Shown here: one piece after another, positions 1-5,362 of the stretch
How positions within the stretch are numbered: the first letter of the stretch is position 1
Layout: each line of letters starts with the position of its first letter
Assembly: GCA_011391185.1 (NCBI GenBank)
Contig: JAABRB010000244.1
Coordinates: forward strand, 1 to 5,624
DNA from: Betaproteobacteria bacterium
Lineage (GTDB): Bacteria; Pseudomonadota; Gammaproteobacteria; Burkholderiales; SG8-39
Length of the DNA stretch: 5,624 bases
Reading direction: 5' to 3'
Made by a program: the position numbers and the translations under genes
The notes under the pieces: generated by a model
Database searches by the model: none
What the model was told of the DNA's origin: nothing
What the model saw: only the letters and a program-made list of their open reading frames with translations

Positions 1-482
1 GTGAACTCGCAAATCTTGCAACCTGATTTGCGGAGGTCGTCGATCTCTTCGCGATAAATTGCATCGGCGGCTAGACCGCGCTCCGAATCGATGCGGATGC
101 TCACGGTCCCGCTGAGCTTGCCCTCGTCGTAGGCCACGAAGGTGTAGAGGTTCGGATCGCCGCCGCCCGCGCCCGCTGTCCGGTAGCCGCGGCGGGTGTA
201 GCCTCGTTCAACGAGGGTTCCCGCGTCTGCATCCAGCGGGCGGGATTGCGCGAGCCGGATCTTGAATGCGCCGGGCAGCTGACCCGGATCGCCATCCTCG
301 ACGTCCAGTTGTTCGATAGTGAGATTGCGCAGTCTGAGCGCGACGTCGTCGAAGACCGTCAGTCCCGTCGTGCCATGGATCGGCGGAGGCTCGCTAAAGC
401 TCGCCTGCGGGGGCTGCGTCGGAACGTCAATGGGACGCTTGCGCCGCAGGCGATCGAGGACTTTGCGGACGGAATCTTTCAT
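1..482 (-). CDS. FeeM-like N-acyl amino acid synthase (GNAT/LuxI-like fold), C-terminus outside the window
   Basis: This frame is open from an ATG at 482-480 to the window edge, giving 160 codons. A charged, proline-rich N-terminus (residues 1-38) is followed by a region typical of FeeM-like acyl synthases: FKIRLAQSRPLD (73-84), ERGYTRRGY (92-100), TFVAYDEGKLSGTVSIRIDS (114-133), GLAADAIYREE (136-146) and CKICEF (155-160). In the family these correspond to the start of the GNAT-like core, the central strands and the GLPAD-like motif before the catalytic half. FeeM enzymes move a long-chain acyl group from acyl carrier protein to an amino acid, but substrate choice cannot be read here. No strong ribosome site precedes 482 and the frame stays open further upstream (TTG at 611-609), so the start is only the best guess. 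It lies 130 bases downstream of the YdcF gene and may share its transcript. The family call rests on remembered motifs. Confidence 0.7.
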   Translation of the reverse strand, partial: MKDSVRKVLDRLRRKRPIDVPTQPPQASFSEPPPIHGTTGLTVFDDVALRLRNLTIEQLDVEDGDPGQLPGAFKIRLAQSRPLDADAGTLVERGYTRRGYRTAGAGGGDPNLYTFVAYDEGKLSGTVSIRIDSERGLAADAIYREEIDDLRKSGCKICEF

Positions 483-612
483 GACGACTTTGCGGCGTCC
501 GCGCCGCGACTGCAGCAGAACGCTTTCCGCTGCGAGTGTACACGCATCGCGATCTGCGACGGCGACACGTTGGGAGTGGAAATGCGTTGGGATGACATGA
601 GTGTGATGCAAA

Positions 613-1365
613 CTAAATGCCGAGTGCGCGCGCAAAACCGGCGAGCAGTTCGTAGCAGGCGTAATAGCTGCCGTGCAACGCGCCCATGTTCGGCAGAAAA
701 TCGAGCGGGCTCTCTATCGAGAATTCGGAAACGTGGGTCGGTGCCGGGGTCACCCGAAGCCCGGCCGCCTCGAACTCGGCTCTAGCGCGGGGCGCATCGA
801 AGCCGTGTGAGACCAGCAGCACGCGTTCGACGCCTTCCCGCTTGAGGATCGCGGCGGAAAATTTCCCGTTCTCGTGGGTGTTGAATGAATCGGTTTCGCG
901 CCAACGGACCGCGATGCCGAATTCGTCCACCAGTGCGCGGGCCATGACGTCCGCCTCAGCTGCACTGCCGCCGATTCGTCCACCCGTGACGAGCACGGGC
1001 AGCCCGGTCTGCCGCGCGATCCACGCGCCATAGCGCACGCGATCCAGGGTGAGGCGCCCGAGCGTGTCGCCGCCATATTCGAGCGTTTCACGACGCAATC
1101 CGCCCCCCAGAATCACCACGGCCTGCGCGTCCTGGGCGCGGCGCAAATCGACCGGGCCGTCGCGATAGAGCAGCCAGGAGAGTCCGCCCTCGACCACCGG
1201 CAGCGAAAGCAGGAAGAGCGCGCCCACGCCGATCCAGGCGAAACTGCGGCCGAGCCGGGTGCGCCACCGGAGCATGAGCAATCCCGCGATCGCCATGAGC
1301 AGCGGCCCCGTTGGCGGCAGTACGAGCCAGCCAAGCAGTTTCTTGGCGACGAAAGTGTCGAACAT
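613..1365 (-). CDS. YdcF/ElyC-like DUF218 membrane protein
   Basis: A 250-residue protein of normal length for the long, membrane-anchored YdcF (DUF218) type. Two hydrophobic segments at about 10-32 and 41-57 should anchor it in the inner membrane. The DUF218 domain follows: VVILGGG (83-89), LTLDRVRYGAW (105-115), LPVLVTGGR (122-130), SAAEADVMARAL (134-145), a TDSFNTHENGKFSA segment (158-171) and VLLVSHGFDAPRA (182-194), which replaces the usual TSAFHMPRA-like motif. Relatives such as ElyC affect cell-envelope assembly, yet the chemical activity of most members is unknown. The ATG at 1365-1363 sits just before the first membrane helix; the ribosome site is weak. The gene follows the acyltransferase by 67 bases and precedes the FeeM-like gene, which suggests co-transcription and an envelope or surface-polymer role. 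The family call is firm; the function is inference. Confidence 0.93.
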   Translation of the reverse strand: MFDTFVAKKLLGWLVLPPTGPLLMAIAGLLMLRWRTRLGRSFAWIGVGALFLLSLPVVEGGLSWLLYRDGPVDLRRAQDAQAVVILGGGLRRETLEYGGDTLGRLTLDRVRYGAWIARQTGLPVLVTGGRIGGSAAEADVMARALVDEFGIAVRWRETDSFNTHENGKFSAAILKREGVERVLLVSHGFDAPRARAEFEAAGLRVTPAPTHVSEFSIESPLDFLPNMGALHGSYYACYELLAGFARALGI

Positions 1366-1432
1366 CGGCTGCTGCTACATTGTCTGCGGTGATTCGTATC
1401 CGCCGCGGCCGCTGCAAGCGGACGCGAGCGGG

Positions 1433-2209
1433 TCAGTGAAGCGTCGGGGGGTCTTCTTCGGGTGCTCCGCGCGCGCGCAGCGTGCGGGCGACCTCTTCCA
1501 TGAGTTCCAGATAAAGCGGCCGGCAATACTCGTTCAGCCCGCTCACGATTTCGCTGACGCTCATCATCGACGGGATGCGCAGTCCGCGATGCTCGATGGG
1601 CGTGCCGATCTGGCGCACGGTGACGCCAAACTTCGCAAAGTGTGCGGCGAGGCGTGGTTCGGTGAGCATGAACAGCGATTCGACGCCGTGAATACTGGCG
1701 ATCGCGACGATTCCGAGGTAGAGCGACACCAGGATGTACGGGAAGCGCGGATTCTGTTCCGTGCCGAAGTCACCTTCGGAAAGCGGCGCAGGCTGCCGTG
1801 CTTCGCCCTTGCGGCGGCGAAACTCGCTCATCACCGCCAGGCGGGATACCTCGGCTACGGTGCTGCGTGGCAGTCGCGCGGGATCGATGATCGAGCGGTC
1901 GAGGCTTGCGGCGCAGAACTTCTCGAAGGGCAGGGGCACCGCAGGATGGGTCGGGTTAGGCCGCACGAGCCTGGCACAGCCTACCGGTGCACCGCCGCCC
2001 GCCTTGCGGAGGAGGAGGTGCACCGCGTGAGCGTCGTACGCGTCACGCTCCTGGGCGTCGGGCCGGATCGCCTCGAATCCGAGCTCCTCGCAGTACACTT
2101 GGTGACGGACCCGGTGGACCTGCTCGATGAGCGCATCGGATACGGCGGGAATCACCTCGAAACGCGAGCGGAAACCCTCGCGCAGGTCGAGCGCTGGCGC
2201 AGCCGGCAT
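1433..2209 (-). CDS. PEP-CTERM/exosortase system-associated acyltransferase
   Basis: A 258-residue LuxI/GNAT-like acyltransferase. Features seen: FEVIPAVSDALIEQVHRVRHQVYCEELGFE (17-46, written here only as a span around R33, R35 and Y39), the autoinducer-synthase-like N-terminal signature; HLLLRK and VGCARLVRP (64-84), the core strands; PFEKFC (94-99); EVSRLAV (120-126), matching the conserved family strand; and a C-terminal half with SLYLGIVAIASIHG (162-175) and MLTEPRLAAHFAKFG (181-195). This pattern matches the family annotated as putative PEP-CTERM/exosortase system-associated acyltransferase, whose members occur in bacteria with exosortase protein sorting and exopolysaccharide loci. The acyl donor and acceptor are unknown. 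The start is well supported: AAAGGAGGA lies 5 bases upstream of the ATG. It is the first of three minus-strand genes. No exosortase or PEP-CTERM substrate lies in the window, so the link to that system is by family only. Confidence 0.92.
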   Translation of the reverse strand: MPAAPALDLREGFRSRFEVIPAVSDALIEQVHRVRHQVYCEELGFEAIRPDAQERDAYDAHAVHLLLRKAGGGAPVGCARLVRPNPTHPAVPLPFEKFCAASLDRSIIDPARLPRSTVAEVSRLAVMSEFRRRKGEARQPAPLSEGDFGTEQNPRFPYILVSLYLGIVAIASIHGVESLFMLTEPRLAAHFAKFGVTVRQIGTPIEHRGLRIPSMMSVSEIVSGLNEYCRPLYLELMEEVARTLRARGAPEEDPPTLH

Positions 2210-2214
2210 CGCAT

Positions 2215-2223
2215 TCCTCCTTT
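2215..2223 (-). promoter_or_regulatory. Strong ribosome binding site of the acyltransferase gene
   Basis: On the minus strand AAAGGAGGA precedes the ATG at 2209-2207 with a 5-base spacer. Another ATG at 2214-2212 abuts the site directly and is in a different frame, so this site fixes 2209 as the start. Confidence 0.85.
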
Positions 2224-2544
2224 ACTGCGACCCACGCACGGATCAGGCCTCCGAGCCCACCGATGCCCTGCCGCAGTCCGACTCGTATCGTGGCCTGCGG
2301 CGCGCAGCCCCGGTACAACGGCAATGTGCCGTCTAGGAAATTCGTCACACCGCCCCATCGCGAGCACTGGAAAAAAACGTGGCCCCGCGCAAGGAGCCGC
2401 CGAAGGCGATTCCCGCAGCGCGAGGCCGAAACGACGCCGAGCCCTCCTCTGGGTCTTGTTGTTATCCCCTCGGCGCGTCGGCTCTCTTGCGGAGCTGCGA
2501 CGGGAATCCAGTCAGGCAGTCTGCATAGAAAGCAACTCGGAGGC

Positions 2545-2563
2545 CAAAGGCTCTAAGCCTTTG
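2545..2563. repeat. Perfect 8-bp hairpin in the intergenic region
   Basis: CAAAGGCT and AGCCTTTG are exact inverted repeats around a 3-base loop (CTA). No run of T follows on the plus strand, and on the minus strand no clear U-tract follows either, so it is not a classic terminator for either direction. Its role is unknown. Confidence 0.6.
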
Positions 2564-2672
2564 TATGGGAATGGATTTATTGTGGCTCCGCCAGGACTGC
2601 CGACGGGGTAGTGTCAAGTTTTCTGACGCGCGACGAAGGTGGAATGTACCGGGCTGAGGCGGATAGGTTTTT

Positions 2673-2718
2673 CCCCTCCTTTTCAAGGAGGGGTGCCCGC
2701 AATGCGGGCGGGGTGGTT
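2673..2718. repeat. Palindromic intergenic repeat, copy 1 (compact form)
   Basis: This unit consists of two adjacent hairpins and a tail. The first is CCCCTCCTT / AAGGAGGGG (9 bp, loop TTC, 2673-2693). The second is GCCCGC / GCGGGC (6 bp, loop AAT, 2695-2709). The tail is GGGGTGGTT (2710-2718). The same start, second hairpin and tail recur in the same orientation at 5363-5485. This structure and its intergenic position resemble dispersed REP-like elements of proteobacteria. On the plus strand a run of T precedes rather than follows the first hairpin, so on the minus strand the stem is followed by A-rich sequence in the DNA strand sense and could act as a weak terminator only if read leftwards. 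It lies about 55 bases upstream of the predicted -10 box of the HTH operon. Confidence 0.8.
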
Positions 2719-2756
2719 GGAAAGATTGCCCAGGGTGGCTTGGTAGAGATTCCCAA

Positions 2757-2785
2757 CTTTCCTCCATTGCGAGGTCTATTATAAT
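2757..2785 (+). promoter_or_regulatory. Putative sigma-70 promoter of the HTH-nucleotidyltransferase operon
   Basis: A perfect -10 hexamer TATAAT lies at 2780-2785. The best -35 at 17-base spacing is CTTTCC (2757-2762), which is poor, so the promoter may be weak or may depend on other contacts. The predicted start of transcription, near 2792, leaves a leader of about 20 bases before the ATG at 2813. That leader contains the AGAGG ribosome site. Confidence 0.65.
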
Positions 2786-2789
2786 AGAC
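2774..2789. promoter_or_regulatory. Perfect 16-bp palindromic operator over the -10 box
   Basis: GTCTATTATAATAGAC equals its own reverse complement and contains the TATAAT at 2780-2785. A dimeric XRE-type repressor bound here would block RNA polymerase. The next gene encodes such a protein, so negative autoregulation is the simplest reading. The palindrome is seen directly; the binding protein is inferred. Confidence 0.7.
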
Positions 2790-2800
2790 ATCGTTCTATG

Positions 2801-2805
2801 AGAGG
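2801..2805 (+). promoter_or_regulatory. Ribosome binding site that fixes the HTH gene start at 2813
   Basis: AGAGG is followed by a 7-base spacer and then ATG at 2813-2815. An in-frame ATG at 2798 lies upstream of this site, has no ribosome site of its own, and would be only about 6 bases from the predicted transcription start. Confidence 0.7.
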
Positions 2806-2812
2806 TACAGAA

Positions 2813-3325
2813 ATGCTTGCCGAGCAGTACGGAAAACTCATCAAGGACCAACGTGTCCGGAAGGGACTGACGCAGAAAGAGCTCGCGGATGTTGCCCGAG
2901 TGTCGCGGGCAGTGCTGTCTCGGTTGGAGCAGTGCAGACCTCAACCCGTGCAAACAGACACAATCGAGCGACTCTTGCGCGCGCTCGATATCAGCACTGA
3001 AGTCGCCGACGGCTCCGGTCGCAACGATGCGCGCAAACTGGCCCGCATCGAACAGCAGAGAAAGCTGGAGCATCAGCGTAGCCGGCACTTGCGACTCGCC
3101 ATCGAACTGACCGGCGATGCGCGCGCGGCCGCCGCGCTGGTGGCCAAAGCCCGCGAACGCGTGGATCTGTGGCGTCGCAAGCAATCCTGCAGCGCGTTCT
3201 ACATCGATCGCTGGTCAGAGCTCCTTGCGTTGCCGCCGCGGAAGCTTGCCAAGGCGATGGCCTCGCTAGGCGAGTGGGAGGATGCGTTGTTTCAGAATTC
3301 GCCTTGGTCATGGGCATGGAACTAG
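2813..3325 (+). CDS. XRE-family HTH regulator, probable antitoxin of a nucleotidyltransferase toxin
   Basis: A 170-residue protein counted from the ATG at 2813, chosen over the in-frame ATG at 2798 because AGAGG precedes it at good spacing. Residues about 5-60 form an XRE/Cro-type helix-turn-helix: LIKDQRVRKGLTQKELADVA (9-28), then the recognition helix SRAVLSRLEQ (31-40) and TIERLLRALDIS (50-61). A charged linker (70-95) leads to a C-terminal region with AFYIDRWSELLALPPRKL (128-145) and ALFQNSPWSWAWN (158-170). That tail resembles the W..LL..(LR)QNSPF pattern I associate with HTH partners of DUF6036-type nucleotidyltransferases. It should repress its own promoter through the palindrome at 2774-2789 and neutralise the enzyme encoded downstream, whose start overlaps its stop by 10 bases. 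The HTH call is firm. The antitoxin role comes from gene order, overlap and operator. Confidence 0.9.
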   Translation: MLAEQYGKLIKDQRVRKGLTQKELADVARVSRAVLSRLEQCRPQPVQTDTIERLLRALDISTEVADGSGRNDARKLARIEQQRKLEHQRSRHLRLAIELTGDARAAAALVAKARERVDLWRRKQSCSAFYIDRWSELLALPPRKLAKAMASLGEWEDALFQNSPWSWAWN

Positions 3326-3846
3326 GCCAGCTACAGGAGCTCTTCGACGAAGCCAGAAAGCTGACGAAGCATACGGAGTTCATTGTTGTAGGAAGTTTGT
3401 CGATACTCGGTATTGTGCGGGGAAAGGAGATCCCGGCACGCATGCTCATGTCGATCGACGTCGATTGCTACACCCGGCAGGACCCGGGGCGTATCTTTGA
3501 ATTGCAGCAGAGTTTGGGAGAAGGCAGCCCTTTTGAGGCGAGTCACGGATTCTTCCTGGACCCGATCACCCCTGAAGTTCTCACCCTTCCGACCCAATGG
3601 GAGTTTCGCCTGGTGCGAGTTCCATTGGCGAACGACATCGTCGTGTTCTTCCTCGATCCCAATGACGCCGCGGTCTCGAAGTACGCGCGTTGCGAACCCC
3701 GAGATCGCGAGTGGATTCAGGCGGGGCTTCTGGCCGGTCTTCTTTCCGCTCCAGTGATCGAGAGCAGATTCCATCAGACCGCCTTTTTCGATGAGCAGGA
3801 GCACGATCGCGCGTACAGGGCGCTTGACGAAGACCGCGGCAAGTAG
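3316..3846 (+). CDS. DUF6036-like nucleotidyltransferase, probable toxin
   Basis: A 176-residue protein with the polymerase-beta nucleotidyltransferase signature: FIVVGS (22-27) and, after the usual gap, MSIDVDCY (45-52), in which D48 and D50 would bind the catalytic metal. A later segment, FFLDPNDAAVSKYARCEPRD (111-130) followed by REWIQAGLLAGLL (131-143), matches the DxxxSKxxxxRxxD helix pattern of DUF6036 and AbiEii-like proteins. Relatives such as AbiEii and MenT are toxins, and MenT enzymes add nucleotides to tRNA. The substrate here is unknown. The ATG at 3316 overlaps the HTH gene by 10 bases; an ATG two codons upstream (3310) is equally possible. Neither has a clear ribosome site, so translation is probably coupled to the HTH gene, which keeps the toxin below the antitoxin. 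The frame is open further upstream, but inside the HTH gene. Family call fairly sure; toxin role inferred. Confidence 0.85.
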   Translation: MELGQLQELFDEARKLTKHTEFIVVGSLSILGIVRGKEIPARMLMSIDVDCYTRQDPGRIFELQQSLGEGSPFEASHGFFLDPITPEVLTLPTQWEFRLVRVPLANDIVVFFLDPNDAAVSKYARCEPRDREWIQAGLLAGLLSAPVIESRFHQTAFFDEQEHDRAYRALDEDRGK

Positions 3847-4050
3847 CATCCATCCGATCGTCGATGGTGAACATGGGCGCGTCGGTGCTCAATGCGAACG
3901 GCGTCGGAATCCCCGGTCAGGCAAGGATTACGAAAATTTCGGAACGAAACTCCCTGACCAGTGCGTCTAACCCTTTGCAATTGAAGGGATAAGCAGGATG
4001 TTGTCGAAAATGCCCACGAGGCATTGTCAAGCAAACCTACACCCAGGCAC

Positions 4051-4069
4051 TCGCCAGCCCGTCTGGCGA
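4051..4069. repeat. 7-bp hairpin upstream of the Fic gene
   Basis: TCGCCAG and CTGGCGA pair exactly around a 5-base loop. No U-tract follows, so it is not a standard terminator. It ends about 100 bases before the Fic start codon, upstream of the putative promoter, and could be a protein-binding site or chance. Confidence 0.45.
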
Positions 4070-4109
4070 TTCTCGACAGAGATCAGATCAATTCATGATT
4101 CGATTATAG

Positions 4110-4138
4110 GCGACAATCTCATCACAGGCGATTACGAT
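4110..4138 (+). promoter_or_regulatory. Possible promoter of the Fic gene
   Basis: GCGACA (4110-4115) and TACGAT (4133-4138) stand 17 bases apart, each matching four of six consensus positions. A start of transcription near 4145 would leave about 25 bases before the GTG at 4170, enough to include GAGG at 4159-4162. Two GGCGA words (4109-4113 and 4127-4131) lie in this stretch, the first overlapping the -35 and the second next to the -10. The match is weak, so this is a candidate only. Confidence 0.3.
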
Positions 4139-4158
4139 ACCCTATCAACTCAATTTCC

Positions 4159-4162
4159 GAGG
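4159..4162 (+). promoter_or_regulatory. Ribosome binding site that supports the GTG start of the Fic gene
   Basis: GAGG lies 7 bases before the GTG at 4170-4172. No ATG close to the start of the DUF4172 domain offers an alternative, and the conserved W..Q.PDW segment begins only a few residues after this GTG. Confidence 0.65.
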
Positions 4163-4169
4163 CGAAAAG

Positions 4170-5357
4170 GTGGCTGTAAACGCCCTGCGTTGGATTTGGC
4201 AGTCTCCGGACTGGCCGCCGTTAGCGTACGACGAAAAGACGCTTTCGGCTCTGCTCGCGAAAGCGCGGCTCGCGCAAGGAAAGCTTCTCGGGAACGCCGA
4301 AGCCGTTGGCGCGCAGGGATTCGTTCCCGCTCAGCGGGAACTGTGGACCGGGGAGGCCATCGCGACCGCCGAAATCGAGGGCGAGCGCCTTGATGTCGAT
4401 GCGGTGCGCTCCTCGGTGGCGCGGCGCCTCGGCATTCCTTCGGCGTTCACCGCGCCGGTGCCGCGGCAGATCGAGGGCCTGCTCGACGTCATGGAGGACG
4501 CGACCGCACGCTGGGATTCTCCGCTCGACGAAGCGCGACTCTGCGGCTGGCAGGCAGTGCTCTTTCCGACGGAATACTCGGGCCTGCGCCGGATCGAGGT
4601 TGGGCGTTACCGGTCGCATCCCGCGCCAATGCAGATCGTGAGCGGGCCGATTGGCCACGAGACCGTCCACTACGAGGCGCCGCCCTCGGCCGCAGTGCGC
4701 GCCGAGATGCGTAGCTTTCTCGACTGGTTCGAGCGTACGCGCCAAGTCACTGCGGGGGGCCGGACGGACGGTCTGGTGCGGGCGGGGCTCGCGCATCTTT
4801 GGTTCGTGTCCATTCACCCATTCGAGGACGGCAACGGCCGGGTCGGGCGAGCCATCGTTGACATGGCACTTGCGCAGGACGCACGGCTCGCCTACCGGCT
4901 GCACGGACTCTCCCATGAGCTACGCGACCGACAAGCGAAGTACTACGAGGAACTGAATCGAGTTCAACGCGGGTCGGGCGACGTTACTTCCTGGCTTGGG
5001 TGGTTCCTGGAAGTGTTCGAAGCTTCGTGCGTGAGCGTCACAGGACTAATCGCCGAGTCCCTTACGCGCGCCCGTTTCTGGAGCCAGCACAAGGATGTCG
5101 ACTTGAACGAGCGGCAGCGCAAAGCGCTACATCGCATGCTCGAAGCGGGGCCCGGGCGATTCGAGGGCGGCATGACGGCCCGCAAGTACACTGCGCTGAC
5201 CAAGACCTCCAGCCCCACGGCGACGCGCGAGCTCGCTGACCTCGTGCAAAAGGGCGTGCTTGCGCCGCGGGGCGAGGGAAGATCACGCCGGTACGAACTG
5301 ACGATTCCCGGTTGGGAGTGGGTGCCCGCGCGCAAGGAGAAGGGGAAGACGCTGTAG
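4170..5357 (+). CDS. Fic-family protein AMP-transferase with N-terminal DUF4172 and C-terminal winged helix
   Basis: A 395-residue, full-length Fic protein. Residues 7-45 (RWIWQSPDWPPLAY...QGKLLG) and 66-89 (TAEIEGERLDVDAVRSSVAR and on to LGI) mark the DUF4172 domain. TAEIEG (66-71) fits the (S/T)xxxE(G/N) inhibitory motif, with E70 expected to obstruct ATP gamma-phosphate placement; its N-terminal position makes this a class II Fic. The substrate-binding flap is near 145-172. The active site HPFEDGNGRVGR (216-227) is intact, with catalytic H216. The C-terminus (about 312-380: NERQRKALHRML, KYTALTKTSSPTATRELADL, GEGRSRRYEL) looks like a winged helix, so DNA binding or autoregulation is possible. 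Such enzymes transfer AMP to a hydroxyl side chain of target proteins. The GTG start follows GAGG at 7-base spacing. The target is unknown. It sits downstream of the HTH-nucleotidyltransferase pair but probably has its own promoter. Confidence 0.96.
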   Translation: MAVNALRWIWQSPDWPPLAYDEKTLSALLAKARLAQGKLLGNAEAVGAQGFVPAQRELWTGEAIATAEIEGERLDVDAVRSSVARRLGIPSAFTAPVPRQIEGLLDVMEDATARWDSPLDEARLCGWQAVLFPTEYSGLRRIEVGRYRSHPAPMQIVSGPIGHETVHYEAPPSAAVRAEMRSFLDWFERTRQVTAGGRTDGLVRAGLAHLWFVSIHPFEDGNGRVGRAIVDMALAQDARLAYRLHGLSHELRDRQAKYYEELNRVQRGSGDVTSWLGWFLEVFEASCVSVTGLIAESLTRARFWSQHKDVDLNERQRKALHRMLEAGPGRFEGGMTARKYTALTKTSSPTATRELADLVQKGVLAPRGEGRSRRYELTIPGWEWVPARKEKGKTL

Positions 5358-5362
5358 GCGAT

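Larger units (their letters stand above)
2210..2672. other. Gene-poor divergent intergenic region
   Basis: I find no credible gene between the acyltransferase start and the first repeat. Several frames stay open on both strands, including a plus frame to 2611 and a minus frame covering 2043-2348, but these reflect high GC. They overlap the acyltransferase for part of their length, lack a good ribosome site and resemble no family I know. The stretch must carry the promoter of the minus-strand acyltransferase operon, but no convincing sigma-70 or sigma-54 (-24/-12) pair stands out. A perfect hairpin lies at 2545-2563. Around 2520-2660 the base composition is less GC-rich than in the neighbouring genes, as expected for non-coding DNA. 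Confidence 0.6.
3847..4169. other. Intergenic region between the nucleotidyltransferase and Fic genes
   Basis: These 323 bases hold no credible gene. A 42-codon frame at 3864-3992 lacks a ribosome site. Two structures are visible: a 7-bp inverted repeat, GGTCAGG (3915-3921) and CCTGACC (3953-3959), 31 bases apart; and a hairpin, TCGCCAG / CTGGCGA (7 bp, loop of 5, 4051-4069). Neither is followed by a run of T. The last third is richer in A and T and carries the putative Fic promoter. The gap is long enough that the Fic gene is probably transcribed separately from the HTH operon. Confidence 0.6.

Noticed and set aside
2300..2345. GGCACATTGC on the minus strand as a sigma-54 promoter for the acyltransferase
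   Set aside because: The spacing between the GG and GC elements is wrong (6 instead of 10 bases).
2043..2348. A 101-codon minus frame that starts at a GTG and would overlap the acyltransferase
   Set aside because: The acyltransferase has a strong ribosome site inside this frame and clear family motifs. This frame overlaps it by 167 bases, has a rare start and no family resemblance.
2583..2598. A 16-base word that looks like the 3' end of a tRNA on the minus strand (possible attachment site remnant)
   Set aside because: The T-loop sequence does not follow, there is no cloverleaf, no CCA in the right place and no integrase nearby. The match is too short.
1259..2611. A 450-codon open frame on the plus strand
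   Set aside because: It lies antisense to the acyltransferase and to part of the YdcF gene, has no recognisable domain and an arginine-rich composition. High GC explains the lack of stops.
2611..2627. GTGTCAAGTTTTCTGAC as a possible insertion-sequence end
   Set aside because: It feels familiar, but there is no transposase frame, no matching opposite end in the window and no target duplication.
2462..3184. A 240-codon minus frame across the promoter and the HTH gene
   Set aside because: It is antisense to the HTH gene with its promoter and operator, and shows no domain.
3864..3992. A 42-codon plus frame after the nucleotidyltransferase gene
   Set aside because: No ribosome site, no recognisable family, and its composition is not clearly coding.
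3998..4393. A 131-codon plus frame overlapping the start of the Fic gene
   Set aside because: It overlaps 224 bases of the well-supported Fic gene in another frame and becomes arginine/serine-rich there, as a shadow would.
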